A stretch of 64,000 bases of DNA from Daejeonella sp. GTDB lineage: Bacteria; Bacteroidota; Bacteroidia; Sphingobacteriales; Sphingobacteriaceae. The DNA lies in contig NZ_JAUXXZ010000059.1 in assembly GCF_030684675.1 (NCBI RefSeq), positions 62,001 through 126,000 of the forward strand. The letters are read 5' to 3'. Shown one piece after another: positions 41,806 through 50,619 of the stretch (positions are counted from its first letter, which is position 1; each line of letters begins with the position of its first letter). The position numbers and the translations under genes are program-made. The notes under the pieces were generated by a model. That model did not search any database and was not told where the DNA came from. It saw only the letters and a list, made by a program, of their open reading frames with translations.

Positions 41806-42774
41806 ATGGGAACAAAAAAGCGAATTCTGATCACCGGTGCTGCGGGTTTTATTGGGAGTAATCTGATTAACAGATTGTTGCAAAGTGGCATCTATCAGGT
41901 TATTGGATTTGATAATTTCGACGATTTTTACAGCAGGGAACAGAAGGAAAAGAACGTAGCCCCATTTACTCCTCACCCGGATTTTCAATTTGCTGAAGGA
42001 GATATCCGAAATATGGATGATCTCAATGCATTGGGCGATTTGGATGTGATTGTGCATCTTGCTGCCAAAGCAGGAGTGAGGCCAAGTATACAGAATCCGG
42101 TTTTATACCAGGAGGTGAATGTTGCCGGAACTCAAAATCTGCTGGAGTTTGCCAGAGAAAGGAATATCAGGCAGTTTGTGTTCGCCTCATCAAGCAGTGT
42201 ATACGGTATTAATGACAATATTCCCTGGAATGAAGAGGAAAAACTGAAACCCATCAGTCCCTATGCTTCAACCAAACTTTCCTGCGAAATGCTCGGGCAT
42301 GTTTACAGTCATTTATACGGGATTCGTTTTCTGGCACTTCGTTTCTTTACAGTTTATGGCCCGGCTCAGCGCCCTGATCTGGCCATTCATAAATTTTTCA
42401 ATTCTATTTCCAAAGGCCAGGCAATCCCTGTTTTTGGGGATGGTTCCACCAGCCGTGACTATACTTTTGTAGAAGATACGATACAGGGCATTGAGGCTGC
42501 TATAAATTATGAGCAGTCTGATTTCGAGATCATTAATCTGGGAAATCATCAGACAGTAACTTTATCTGAACTGATTGCCGCGATAGAAAAGATCTGCGGG
42601 AAAAAGGCCATTATTGATCGCCAGTCGGAACAGCCAGGGGATGTACCTCAAACCTATGCAGATATCAGTAAGGCCCGGAAGTTATTGAACTACCACCCGG
42701 AAACCGGACTTGAAACGGGCCTGCTTAGATTCTATGAGTGGTACAATCTTCAAAACCCGAAAAACAATCATTAA
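41806..42774 (+). CDS. NAD-dependent nucleotide-sugar epimerase (UDP-glucuronate 4-epimerase-like)
   Basis: 322 residues of the extended SDR fold. Nucleotide loop LITGAAGFIGSNLINR, NVAGTQNLLEFA, SSSSVYG, YxxxK in SPYASTKLSCEM, and the substrate-binding FFTVYGPAQRPDLAIHKF. The GPxxRPDMA.. block and length resemble UDP-glucuronate epimerases of capsule pathways. Product sugar is not fixed by sequence. Sits near the envelope-glycan genes. Confidence 0.87.
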   Translation: MGTKKRILITGAAGFIGSNLINRLLQSGIYQVIGFDNFDDFYSREQKEKNVAPFTPHPDFQFAEGDIRNMDDLNALGDLDVIVHLAAKAGVRPSIQNPVLYQEVNVAGTQNLLEFARERNIRQFVFASSSSVYGINDNIPWNEEEKLKPISPYASTKLSCEMLGHVYSHLYGIRFLALRFFTVYGPAQRPDLAIHKFFNSISKGQAIPVFGDGSTSRDYTFVEDTIQGIEAAINYEQSDFEIINLGNHQTVTLSELIAAIEKICGKKAIIDRQSEQPGDVPQTYADISKARKLLNYHPETGLETGLLRFYEWYNLQNPKNNH

Positions 42775-42793
42775 ATATTTCTTAAAACGAAAA

Positions 42794-45442
42794 TTATTTT
42801 CTTGCAAGTTTAGGGTAGAGTGTATTATATCCTTTAACCGAATACCATAAAATAAGGTTTAAGGTATCCTCATTCGCCTGGTCAAGTTCATCCAGTGACA
42901 TTTCCATTGATTTTTGAGCCCAAAATTTCCTCTTGCCGGACAAAGCTGAAAGTTTAGGATTCATTTCATCGAGTGGAATCTGATTAGGCAATGCTTTGTA
43001 TGGCCTGAAGTCGGGTTTACTTGTAAAACAATCGGTCATTGGATTTGCGATCATATCGAACTGGCTCATTGGTGGCAGCCCTAAAATCAATTCGATGGTC
43101 CTTAAAATACTGTTTTGATTGTAATGGGTATTCACTACAGCGCCCCTCTTGGTATATGGACTGATGCAGAGTGCTACTGTGCGGCGACCATCAATATGAT
43201 CGAGGCCAGCCTGAGGATCATCCTCAATGACGAAAATAGCCGTTTCTTTCCAGAATTTACTGTTACTTACCGCTTCCACAATTTGCCCGAGTGCCAAATC
43301 ATTATCGGCCACCTGAGCCCTTGGAGTCGGATAGCCTTCCCTGGTGCCTGTTGTATGATCATTAGGTAATAGCATGATCATGAAATTGGGTAAGGAGTTT
43401 GTTTTCTCATATTCCCTGAATTCCTTTAGAAATTCCCTGGCACGGTAAACATCCGGTATAGAGCTTGGAAAGCCAACGAAGGTAGGGCAGAGGTAAGGCT
43501 CCAGGGTATGTAATTTACTGATGGCTTTGATCTTTACATTCCTGGTCCCGTTTTTATAGTCATTATATAACTGCGTCCAGCTGGCATTGGCGGGCTCAAC
43601 TTTTGCTGTAACGAATTCGCCATAATTCCGGAATGTAAGTCCGGCTTCCAAAACTTTATCCCATATAAAACCCGATGAAGCAAATGCTAAGGCATCATCA
43701 CCCTCATAAGGATAGCTGCGTACGAATCCTCCAAAGCTTTTTTCAAGGTAATCGGTCACATATCCCTCATTAGCCCACTGATGCCCGTCGGCACTCAATA
43801 CCCCATTGCAATAGGTATTATCCAGAAGTACAAAATTCTCAGCCAGCGCATGATGATTTGGCGTCACTTTTCTGCCGAACTGAGTCAATGAACTGTCTCC
43901 TTTGCCTTGTGGAAGATCTCCAAAAACCTGGTCGTAGGTGCGGTTTTCTTTGATGATATACAATACATGCTTGAATACAGATTTTTCACCCGGACGTGTA
44001 GGTACCGGAACAATCCGTTCATTAACTCGTTCCAGCCGCAATGACTGAGTGATTTTAGGTAGTCGCATGGTCGTAGCAGCCCGAATCGTATATTCTCTTA
44101 AATTTTCAGAATCGGGTACTGTAATAAAGGAAACTGAACCCGAGTGATCATGCGAGTTGATGCCTTTTTCGCGTAAACCCGTCTGGGGACTGCCATTTCC
44201 CTTAATATTTGCAACAAAAAGTTTGCTTCCATCCCGTGATAATAGAACCGCACCGGGATACCAACCGCTAGGGATAAGTCCCTTAACTTTTCCGCTATTA
44301 AGGTCAATAACTGCAATATGATTATTGCCTCCATTGGCTGCAAATAATGTTTTGCCATCCGGACTTACCGCAACTGCATTTGGTGCGCTACCAAAAGGTA
44401 ACTCAGCCATCGGCTTAGAACTCAAATCCTTTATGACAGAATTTGTCCTGGTATCGATCACGGAAATCAAATCACTATTGGCGTTGGCAACATAGAGCTT
44501 TGTCTTGTCGGGAGAATAGCTCATCCCGCTGGGATGCAAATGAACCTCAATTTCTTTTATCACTTTCTTAGTATTCAGATCAAGCACAGAGACAGTCCCG
44601 GAAGAGGCAATACCTGTTTTAGGATCGACTACGACATTTGAACCGCCCGATGGACCCGTTTTATCGCCGGAGATTGGCTGACGACCACCCCAATTGGAAA
44701 CATAAGCTCTATTTTCGTGCATGAGTACAGTGTATGGAGCGATTCCTACGCTGATCTGCGATTCAAGTTGTTTGGTCTTAAGATTAACTATTCCGAGGGT
44801 GTTATTGCGGCTTAAAGCCACATAAGCATACCCCTTCTGATCATCAATTGTCAAACCGCCCGGATAGGGGCCACTTTTATCATCTGGATTTGGTCCGGGC
44901 AGTAAAATGGCATCATCCCAGGCATAGCTGCCATTGATTAATTTTGCGGAGCGTAAATATCCCCGGCTATCTGTAGTCCAGACTTTTTGATCATCAGAGT
45001 TCCAGGTAATGCCGTTAAAACTATGACCTCCTGCCGGGAGTTTCAGGGTTTGCATTACAGTATGATTTTCTGCACTCATAAACACAATCGAAGTATTGTT
45101 TTTAACGGCTAAAACACTTCCTGAATTATTCAGTGCCAGATCTACCGGACGGCCTGGAAAGCTGATGGTCTCACCTGCAGGATCAATTATTTGTGAAGTA
45201 GCCACAATCCGGGTATTATCCTCCTGCGCACCCACTACTGAATTGCTTTTAAACATGTCCTTTGACTTTTCAAATAAAGTATTCAGATTCCATTCTTTAT
45301 TATTTACGCCGCAGCCGGATAAGCAGATCAGGGAAAGGAAAGCAATTGCAATGGCATAATTCTGCCTTTTGGGTTGGATCATGCTTAATGATCTCTTAGG
45401 TTTTGACATAAATTCAAAAATCGATTTGATTACAGACATCAT
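42794..45442 (-). CDS. YVTN/beta-propeller and phosphoesterase (PF04185-type) lipoprotein
   Basis: 882 residues. A lipoprotein signal ends in LSLICLSGC, so the true start may be the Met at 45382 (MIQPKRQNYA). Residues ~60-450 hold repeated YVTN-type strands (KLYVANANSDLISVIDTRT, KTLFAANGGNNHIAVIDL, KLFVANIKGNG) forming a beta propeller. The second half has the acid-phosphatase/phospholipase C-like core: IIKENRTYDQVFGDLPQG, MLPNDHT and FVIEDDPQAGLDHIDG. Phosphoesterase activity on an extracytoplasmic substrate is inferred. Such fusions are common in Bacteroidota. Confidence 0.82.
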   Translation of the reverse strand: MMSVIKSIFEFMSKPKRSLSMIQPKRQNYAIAIAFLSLICLSGCGVNNKEWNLNTLFEKSKDMFKSNSVVGAQEDNTRIVATSQIIDPAGETISFPGRPVDLALNNSGSVLAVKNNTSIVFMSAENHTVMQTLKLPAGGHSFNGITWNSDDQKVWTTDSRGYLRSAKLINGSYAWDDAILLPGPNPDDKSGPYPGGLTIDDQKGYAYVALSRNNTLGIVNLKTKQLESQISVGIAPYTVLMHENRAYVSNWGGRQPISGDKTGPSGGSNVVVDPKTGIASSGTVSVLDLNTKKVIKEIEVHLHPSGMSYSPDKTKLYVANANSDLISVIDTRTNSVIKDLSSKPMAELPFGSAPNAVAVSPDGKTLFAANGGNNHIAVIDLNSGKVKGLIPSGWYPGAVLLSRDGSKLFVANIKGNGSPQTGLREKGINSHDHSGSVSFITVPDSENLREYTIRAATTMRLPKITQSLRLERVNERIVPVPTRPGEKSVFKHVLYIIKENRTYDQVFGDLPQGKGDSSLTQFGRKVTPNHHALAENFVLLDNTYCNGVLSADGHQWANEGYVTDYLEKSFGGFVRSYPYEGDDALAFASSGFIWDKVLEAGLTFRNYGEFVTAKVEPANASWTQLYNDYKNGTRNVKIKAISKLHTLEPYLCPTFVGFPSSIPDVYRAREFLKEFREYEKTNSLPNFMIMLLPNDHTTGTREGYPTPRAQVADNDLALGQIVEAVSNSKFWKETAIFVIEDDPQAGLDHIDGRRTVALCISPYTKRGAVVNTHYNQNSILRTIELILGLPPMSQFDMIANPMTDCFTSKPDFRPYKALPNQIPLDEMNPKLSALSGKRKFWAQKSMEMSLDELDQANEDTLNLILWYSVKGYNTLYPKLARK

Positions 45443-45727
45443 TGCTTTTGTTTTTAAATAAGATATATCCCAAATAATAACCCGCTATTCAATGTGACGC
45501 AAGTTCTGAATTGGACAAGAGCCCAACACTTAATTAAAATTAAACATTCAATGTTAAGTATGTTTTAATTTTTTATGATCAAGCCTGATAATTTTTTGAA
45601 TGGGATTTATGGATACGATTTAACCACAACTATTTTACTGGTATTTGGAAGATCCAAAAGAGCTTTTGGATATGAGCCGCTGCATTTAAGATTCCCTTCT
45701 CACAACTCATATCTCACATCTCCCATC
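45443..45727. other. Intergenic region with CTCATATCTCACATC repeat
   Basis: No gene. An imperfect inverted repeat (ATTAAACATTCAATG and AAGTATGTTTTAAT, 45537-45571) follows the phosphoesterase leader. A run of TCTCA/CATCTC units (45705-45740) reaches the flippase stop, like the TC-rich run at 61490-61520. Confidence 0.45.
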
Positions 45728-46624
45728 TCATTTCTCAATCCCCTGTTTCAGATCAATTTTATTCACTCCGATTTTCTGAGGATGAAAAACAAAATAAATT
45801 CCGCTGAATGACAGCAGTGCCGATATGCAATAGAAGAGCAGGCTGATGATAACCGCCAGGTGCTGGTTCATCTGGAAATATTGAGCGCCATAAACAAACA
45901 CTAATTCTCTGGCACCAAGTCCGCCAACAGTAAAAGGAAAAATGGCCACTAGTGAGGAAATCAGAAACATAAAGAGGTATGGAGAGAATTTTCCTTCAAA
46001 ATTCAAGGCGTACAAGAGCAGAATAACCGAAATTACCTGCATAGATTGTACCATCAGGGCTTTGATGTGCGAAAGCACAAACTGCTTGCTGTAGTCACTG
46101 AAGAATTTTCTCATGACCGCATAATAGGCTACCGTGCCTGCTGATACTACCAGCACCGGAACCCAGTTCGGGATGCCCAGGTGCGGGATAAAGATGACCA
46201 GTGCCGAAATGATCAGCCCTAATGCCCACAGGCCACTCAGCCGATCGAAGAATATCGCCTGAAACAACCTTCTTCCTTTAATTTCGAATTTCTTTCGCAG
46301 CAGAAATATTTTGTAACCATCTCCGCCAATCCCACCCGGCAGAAAAAGATTGTAGAACATACCAAGCAAATAGATCTTGAAATTGTACGTTTCAGAGATC
46401 TTCAATCCGATACCCTTAAAAAAGGTATTCAGACGCGAAGAAGAGATCAGTTGGGAGATCACAAATGCGATGAATGCTAAAAACAGAAAAATAGGGTTGG
46501 ACTTATCAAAAGCATCTTTCAGGTCGTTGAATTCGACCTTTCTTGACACAAGATATAAAGAAAGACCTGTTATTGAAATTTTTAACAGGGTCTTAGTGAT
46601 GTTCCAGATCTTCTTTTTTTCCAT
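45728..46624 (-). CDS. Flippase-like integral membrane protein (LPG-synthase TM / AglD-YbhN family)
   Basis: Start chosen at 46624 (MEKKKIWNIT), 298 residues; the longer ORF to 46684 would overlap the GT2 gene more and add no membrane segment. Eight to nine hydrophobic helices, with FLPGGIGGDGYKIFLLR and FPFTVGGLGARELVFVYG, the two glycine-rich loops typical of lysylphosphatidylglycerol-synthase TM and YbhN/AglD proteins. Third gene of an operon with GT2 and an ArnT-like protein, so a role in lipid-linked sugar flipping or modification is likely. Confidence 0.82.
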   Translation of the reverse strand: MEKKKIWNITKTLLKISITGLSLYLVSRKVEFNDLKDAFDKSNPIFLFLAFIAFVISQLISSSRLNTFFKGIGLKISETYNFKIYLLGMFYNLFLPGGIGGDGYKIFLLRKKFEIKGRRLFQAIFFDRLSGLWALGLIISALVIFIPHLGIPNWVPVLVVSAGTVAYYAVMRKFFSDYSKQFVLSHIKALMVQSMQVISVILLLYALNFEGKFSPYLFMFLISSLVAIFPFTVGGLGARELVFVYGAQYFQMNQHLAVIISLLFYCISALLSFSGIYFVFHPQKIGVNKIDLKQGIEK

Positions 46625-47549
46625 TAAAAATTCGTCTAACCTGGTATGTTTTTCTGTTTGTACCTTCAAAATAGGTACGCACATTAATTTCTGCTAAAAT
46701 TCCGAAGGTAATCAGTTGTATACCTCCCAGTAAAAAAATAAGGCCTAGTATCAATATTGGTTTACCCCAGATATCCTGACCCATCAGTTTCAGAATAAGG
46801 AGATAAGTATTGATGAGGATACCAAGTCCCAGGGAAATGAATCCCATACTTCCAAAGAGGTGCATGGGCTTCTGTATGTATTTTCGGAAGAAAACCATCG
46901 TAATCAGGTCGGCCATTACCTTAAATGTGCGGTTAAGCCCATATTTGGATGTTCCATGAATCCGTGCATGATGCTTCACATCAACCTGAGTGATGCTTGC
47001 GCCCTGTAATTTGGCGAGCACAGGAATAAAGCGGTGCAATTCTCCATAAATACCAAGATCTTCGGCGATCTCACGCTTAAAAACCTTTAATGTACAGCCA
47101 TAATCCTTGATATAAACCCCGGTCATCCTCCGGATAATCGCATTGGCGATCTTTGAGGGGATCTTACGCAAGAAAATTCCATCCTGGCGGTTCGCCCGGT
47201 TTCCGGCAACTACATCCCAGTCTTCATCCTTCATTTTTTGGAGCATAAAAGGGATATCGGAAGGGTCATTCTGAAGATCGCCATCAATCAATGCGATATA
47301 TGTGCCTTCTGCATGATCAATTCCGGCGGTCATAGCGGTACTCTGTCCGTAGTTTTTTCTTAATTCGACCAGTTTGATTTTATCATCTGCATGCTCACGG
47401 ATCTGTTTCTGAGTTCCGTCATTTGAACCATCGTCAACAAAAATTACTTCGTAATCAATTCCTGTTAAGGCATCTTGTAAAGCGCCGATCAGTGGTACAA
47501 TATTATCCCGCTCGTTTAAAACGGTGATTACAACAGATAGTTCTCTCAT
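46593..47549 (-). CDS. GT2 glycosyltransferase (dolichol/undecaprenyl-phosphate mannosyltransferase-like)
   Basis: 318 residues. The GT-A domain has SVVITVLNERDNI, VDDGSNDGT, GIDHAEGTYIALIDGDLQNDP (DxD region), and QxxRW-like GNRANRQDG. Two C-terminal membrane helices (PMHLFGSMGFISLGLGIL, PILILGLIFLLGGIQLI) anchor it as in ArnC/DPMS-like enzymes. It should load a sugar on undecaprenyl phosphate for the ArnT-like transferase upstream. Its start overlaps that gene by 4 bp. Confidence 0.87.
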   Translation of the reverse strand: MRELSVVITVLNERDNIVPLIGALQDALTGIDYEVIFVDDGSNDGTQKQIREHADDKIKLVELRKNYGQSTAMTAGIDHAEGTYIALIDGDLQNDPSDIPFMLQKMKDEDWDVVAGNRANRQDGIFLRKIPSKIANAIIRRMTGVYIKDYGCTLKVFKREIAEDLGIYGELHRFIPVLAKLQGASITQVDVKHHARIHGTSKYGLNRTFKVMADLITMVFFRKYIQKPMHLFGSMGFISLGLGILINTYLLILKLMGQDIWGKPILILGLIFLLGGIQLITFGILAEINVRTYFEGTNRKTYQVRRIFNGKKEDLEHH

Positions 47550-49144
47550 TTTACCTGGTAGAGTTTGAGGTTCCGGTATGTTTTTACCAATGTCGCTTTG
47601 GGATTATCCAAATCTTTGTCAAAGGTAAAATAATAACCTGGCTTACTAAGCGCTTCGGTAAATTTCACCTGCTGCATCCGGCTGCACTGAATATAGAATA
47701 TGAGCCGGTCGTGATGCGGAATATCCAGCTCAGAAGGATGATACTGATAAAGATAAAATGGCTGATTTTTCGAAATATTGCCCATTTCAATTGCTGCATC
47801 GCGGTATTTACGATCTTCGAGGTGTTCAAACCTGTGCGGAATTACAAACCAGCTGAAAGCAAATCTGACTACGATCAAAAGGCTGATGAATGCAAATATT
47901 TTTCCGGTTTTCAGCCGGAAGATTGTGTAGGAGATCAATGCACCGGCAATGCTAAGCGCAATGACCTTGGGCAGAAGATACGGTACATAATTCTGTAAAT
48001 CGAAAAATAATGCCCCCGGAATACATAAACTAACCATCACTGCAAGGATCAGCATTAATTTATTGAAGAAACTATTAATTTCCGGTAATTTTTCACGGTA
48101 TGTGAAATAAGCATGACTCCAGATGATGAACAGAAGTGGGTACAGCATCAATAAATATCTCGGTCTGGTTTGAGGCGATAACCAGTAAACCCAGATATTC
48201 GCCAGGAAAACGAGGGAGATGAATGTTAAAAATGGATTGTTTTTAATTCCAGTCAAAAAGTTCTTATGAAAGCAAAATAGCAGCAATAAACTGGCCGGGA
48301 ACAGATGCCCGGCATGTTCAAAAGGGAAGATGATGAAATGTGTTAAGCTTTGTCCGATGCCGAATTCAGAAGCCGTTCTCCGGCTACTTTGATTCCAGAT
48401 GGTGCTAAAATAGCCCTCTAAATTGGGATTGTACTGATAATAGTTCCAGAAATAAGCAGCAATAATTAATACACAAATTAGTCCGCTTAGTATATGCTGC
48501 CAACTAAAGAGTTTTTTAAAGTTTTTGGTATAGGCGAGAACTGCGATGAGTGTAAAACCCTGAAAAACAATTGATGGTAGTCCTTTGCTGAGAAAGGTAA
48601 TGGCTGTAATCAAATAGGAAATGAAGAAAAGCAAAAACCAATTCTTTTTTTGAAGGAAATAAAAGATCAGCATAAAGGAGCTGAAGCTTAGCCAGGAATA
48701 GAAAAGATCAATATGTCCAAGCATGGAATCATAGATCAGCATCCTCCCGTTAACCAGAAACAGAATTCCACTGATTGCTGCTATTCTTTTGTCCTTTAGA
48801 AAAAAGGATACAGAAAAATAGATTGTGAATGCAAACAGGAACATCGGAATGATCGCAGGCAGGCGAGTGGTAAATTCTGAATAATTTCCGCTGAGCTGGT
48901 AAATTCCGGCAAGTATCCAGTTATAAAAAGGGGGCTTATTGTAATAATACTCTGCTCCAATGGTGGGCACAGCATAGTTTTTGCTGAGAATCATTTCAAG
49001 GGCTACGTTTGCCCGGGTAGGTTCATCAGCAAATAAGGCTAAAAGCCCCAGATTGATAAAAAATGCAGGTATGGAAAAGATAATCAGGAAGAGGAATGCC
49101 TTTCCCGGATGTTTAATCAGGAAATTTTCCAGTTTTTGCATCAT
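47546..49144 (-). CDS. ArnT/PMT-like (GT39/GT83) membrane glycosyltransferase
   Basis: 533 residues from ATG 49144; the frame extends to a TTG at 49153, less likely because the -7 box TATCTTTG lies at 49158-49151. About 10-12 membrane helices. The first loop has ADEPTRANVALEM with the acidic pair required in ArnT/PMT enzymes, and YYYNKPPFYNW nearby. It moves a sugar from undecaprenyl phosphate to lipid A, protein or glycan on the periplasmic side. First gene of the three-gene operon. Confidence 0.85.
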   Translation of the reverse strand: MMQKLENFLIKHPGKAFLFLIIFSIPAFFINLGLLALFADEPTRANVALEMILSKNYAVPTIGAEYYYNKPPFYNWILAGIYQLSGNYSEFTTRLPAIIPMFLFAFTIYFSVSFFLKDKRIAAISGILFLVNGRMLIYDSMLGHIDLFYSWLSFSSFMLIFYFLQKKNWFLLFFISYLITAITFLSKGLPSIVFQGFTLIAVLAYTKNFKKLFSWQHILSGLICVLIIAAYFWNYYQYNPNLEGYFSTIWNQSSRRTASEFGIGQSLTHFIIFPFEHAGHLFPASLLLLFCFHKNFLTGIKNNPFLTFISLVFLANIWVYWLSPQTRPRYLLMLYPLLFIIWSHAYFTYREKLPEINSFFNKLMLILAVMVSLCIPGALFFDLQNYVPYLLPKVIALSIAGALISYTIFRLKTGKIFAFISLLIVVRFAFSWFVIPHRFEHLEDRKYRDAAIEMGNISKNQPFYLYQYHPSELDIPHHDRLIFYIQCSRMQQVKFTEALSKPGYYFTFDKDLDNPKATLVKTYRNLKLYQVK

Positions 49145-49165
49145 ATCCGGCAAAGATATAAAAGC

Positions 49166-49199
49166 AAAAGGGAGATTTGATTGCTCAAATCTCCCTTTT
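49166..49199 (-). terminator. Perfect 15-bp hairpin after the L,D-transpeptidase gene
   Basis: AAAAGGGAGATTTGA / TCAAATCTCCCTTTT with a 4-base loop, T-rich on both sides. It ends the minus-strand transcript of the 49214 gene, 15 bp before the next promoter. Confidence 0.85.
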
Positions 49200-49213
49200 T
49201 ATATTGTCAGGAC

Positions 49214-50041
49214 TTAAATACTTGTCAGGACTGTATTTGCTGTTGAAATAAAGTTCGAGACAGCGATATTCTGATCTAAGAAATTTGAATTGTATTTTTC
49301 TTCGGGTCCGTTAATAAACAAGCAGGTCTGACCTTTGATAACATTGATAATTGTTTTAGTCAAATCTGTTGGTAAAGCCGGACAACCGTGGCTTCTTCCC
49401 AAACGTCCGTGAGTTTTTACAAACGATTCGCTGACGTAATCAGCACCATGAACCACAACCGCACGATCCATTGCATTGGTGTTGAATCCTTTATCCATTC
49501 CCTCTAGGCGCATAGAAAGTCCGTGTTTTCCCTGATAAGTATCGCTGGTTACGTAAAACCCAAGACTACTTTGATGCGAATTAGGCTGGTTAGAGAAACT
49601 GGTTGCCATATCCATTCCGCTGCCTTGGCCATGAGCCACAAGCGTATGGAATAAAAGCTTGTTATTTGCAAGATCTACTATCCATAATCTTTTCTGGCTG
49701 CTTTTTTTACTGAAATCGATTATAGTAATGATAGCTTTTTGAGCAGATAGTAATTGTGTTTTCTTAAGATTATAATAGCCAACCAGTGCTTTTTTAAATA
49801 CGTCCTGATCCAATCCGCTCTCGGCTAATCCGGCTTGTTCATAAACAGAATTTACATGCTGAACGAAGAGTTCGGCGCTTGAGCTTGTGTTGTTGGTAGT
49901 AGTTTTAGACTTTTCACCACCTTCATCGCCTACAGAATCAAAAAACTTTAAGTGTGACTTAGTAGCTGAAACCCAGCTGATTGCCGGTATTGTGGTGATT
50001 AATAGCAGAGCGAAAATTGCCCGGAAAGAATGTTTCTTCAT
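49214..50041 (-). CDS. Murein L,D-transpeptidase catalytic-domain family protein
   Basis: 275 residues with a signal peptide (AIFALLLITTIPAISWV). The C-terminal part has the catalytic pattern VVHGADYVSE...GRLGRSHGCPALP, where His and Cys (SxGCP) match L,D-transpeptidase-like proteins of the YkuD-related YcfS-type family in Bacteroidota. It likely acts on peptidoglycan cross-links or lipoprotein attachment in the periplasm. A Ser/Thr-rich linker precedes the domain. Confidence 0.85.
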   Translation of the reverse strand: MKKHSFRAIFALLLITTIPAISWVSATKSHLKFFDSVGDEGGEKSKTTTNNTSSSAELFVQHVNSVYEQAGLAESGLDQDVFKKALVGYYNLKKTQLLSAQKAIITIIDFSKKSSQKRLWIVDLANNKLLFHTLVAHGQGSGMDMATSFSNQPNSHQSSLGFYVTSDTYQGKHGLSMRLEGMDKGFNTNAMDRAVVVHGADYVSESFVKTHGRLGRSHGCPALPTDLTKTIINVIKGQTCLFINGPEEKYNSNFLDQNIAVSNFISTANTVLTSI

Positions 50042-50619
50042 AAATTTCTCTGGTTAAACCCTTTTTAAACGTATTTCTTGATGATTAATTGTTTAAAACT
50101 TTATTGAGTAAATTAATGCTATAGGCTTTTCGTTTTTCTGTTACAAAGGTACGGTTTTTGAATTTCTCTATTGTCATGGCAAAGTAGAAAGCTTTTTGCT
50201 GAAAATGAGGGGTTTAGGGTTTTGGGGTCTCCTAAAGAGGGGGAGGCATGATGCCTAAAAATTTGTGTTCATTACAAATAGTTATTCTTGAGTACTATTC
50301 CTGTGCACCCAATATCCCCCGCAGGTCCAAAGGACTCCTTCGGAGCGGGGGAATTAAAGGGGGAGGATAACATGATATTTCATTGAAATGAGTATAACCT
50401 CCCCCTGCCATCGCACAAAGCCAAGGCGCCCCCTCCAAAGGGGGATAGCGTGGCGCCTAAAGGTTTGAATTCATAAAAAATTATTTTTCTTAGTTGATTA
50501 GTCCAGACCTGGAGTAAAAATCACCAGAATCACCTTAATCAAACCAATCACAGTTCAGACAAGTATCATCTCCTGAAAAAATCCTACAATCCTTTAATCC
50601 TACAATCCTAACAATTAAC
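50042..50619. other. Long intergenic region with G/C-rich and AT-rich repeats
   Basis: No gene. Two G-rich runs facing C-rich runs (CCTAAAGAGGGGGAGG at 50231-50246, GGAATTAAAGGGGGAGG at 50351-50367, CCTCCCCCTGCC at 50400, CCCCCTCCAAAGGGGG at 50430) can fold into hairpins. The AT-rich TCTGAAC repeat (50511-50562) follows, then AATCCTACAATCCT tandem units to the glyS stop. Confidence 0.5.
50504..50615. repeat. AT-rich dispersed repeat, copy 5
   Basis: AATCACCAGAATCACCTTAA to AATCACAGTTCAGACAAG is the complement of the 14810 and 17053 copies. It is followed by three AATCCTACAATCCTTT-like units. Confidence 0.6.
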
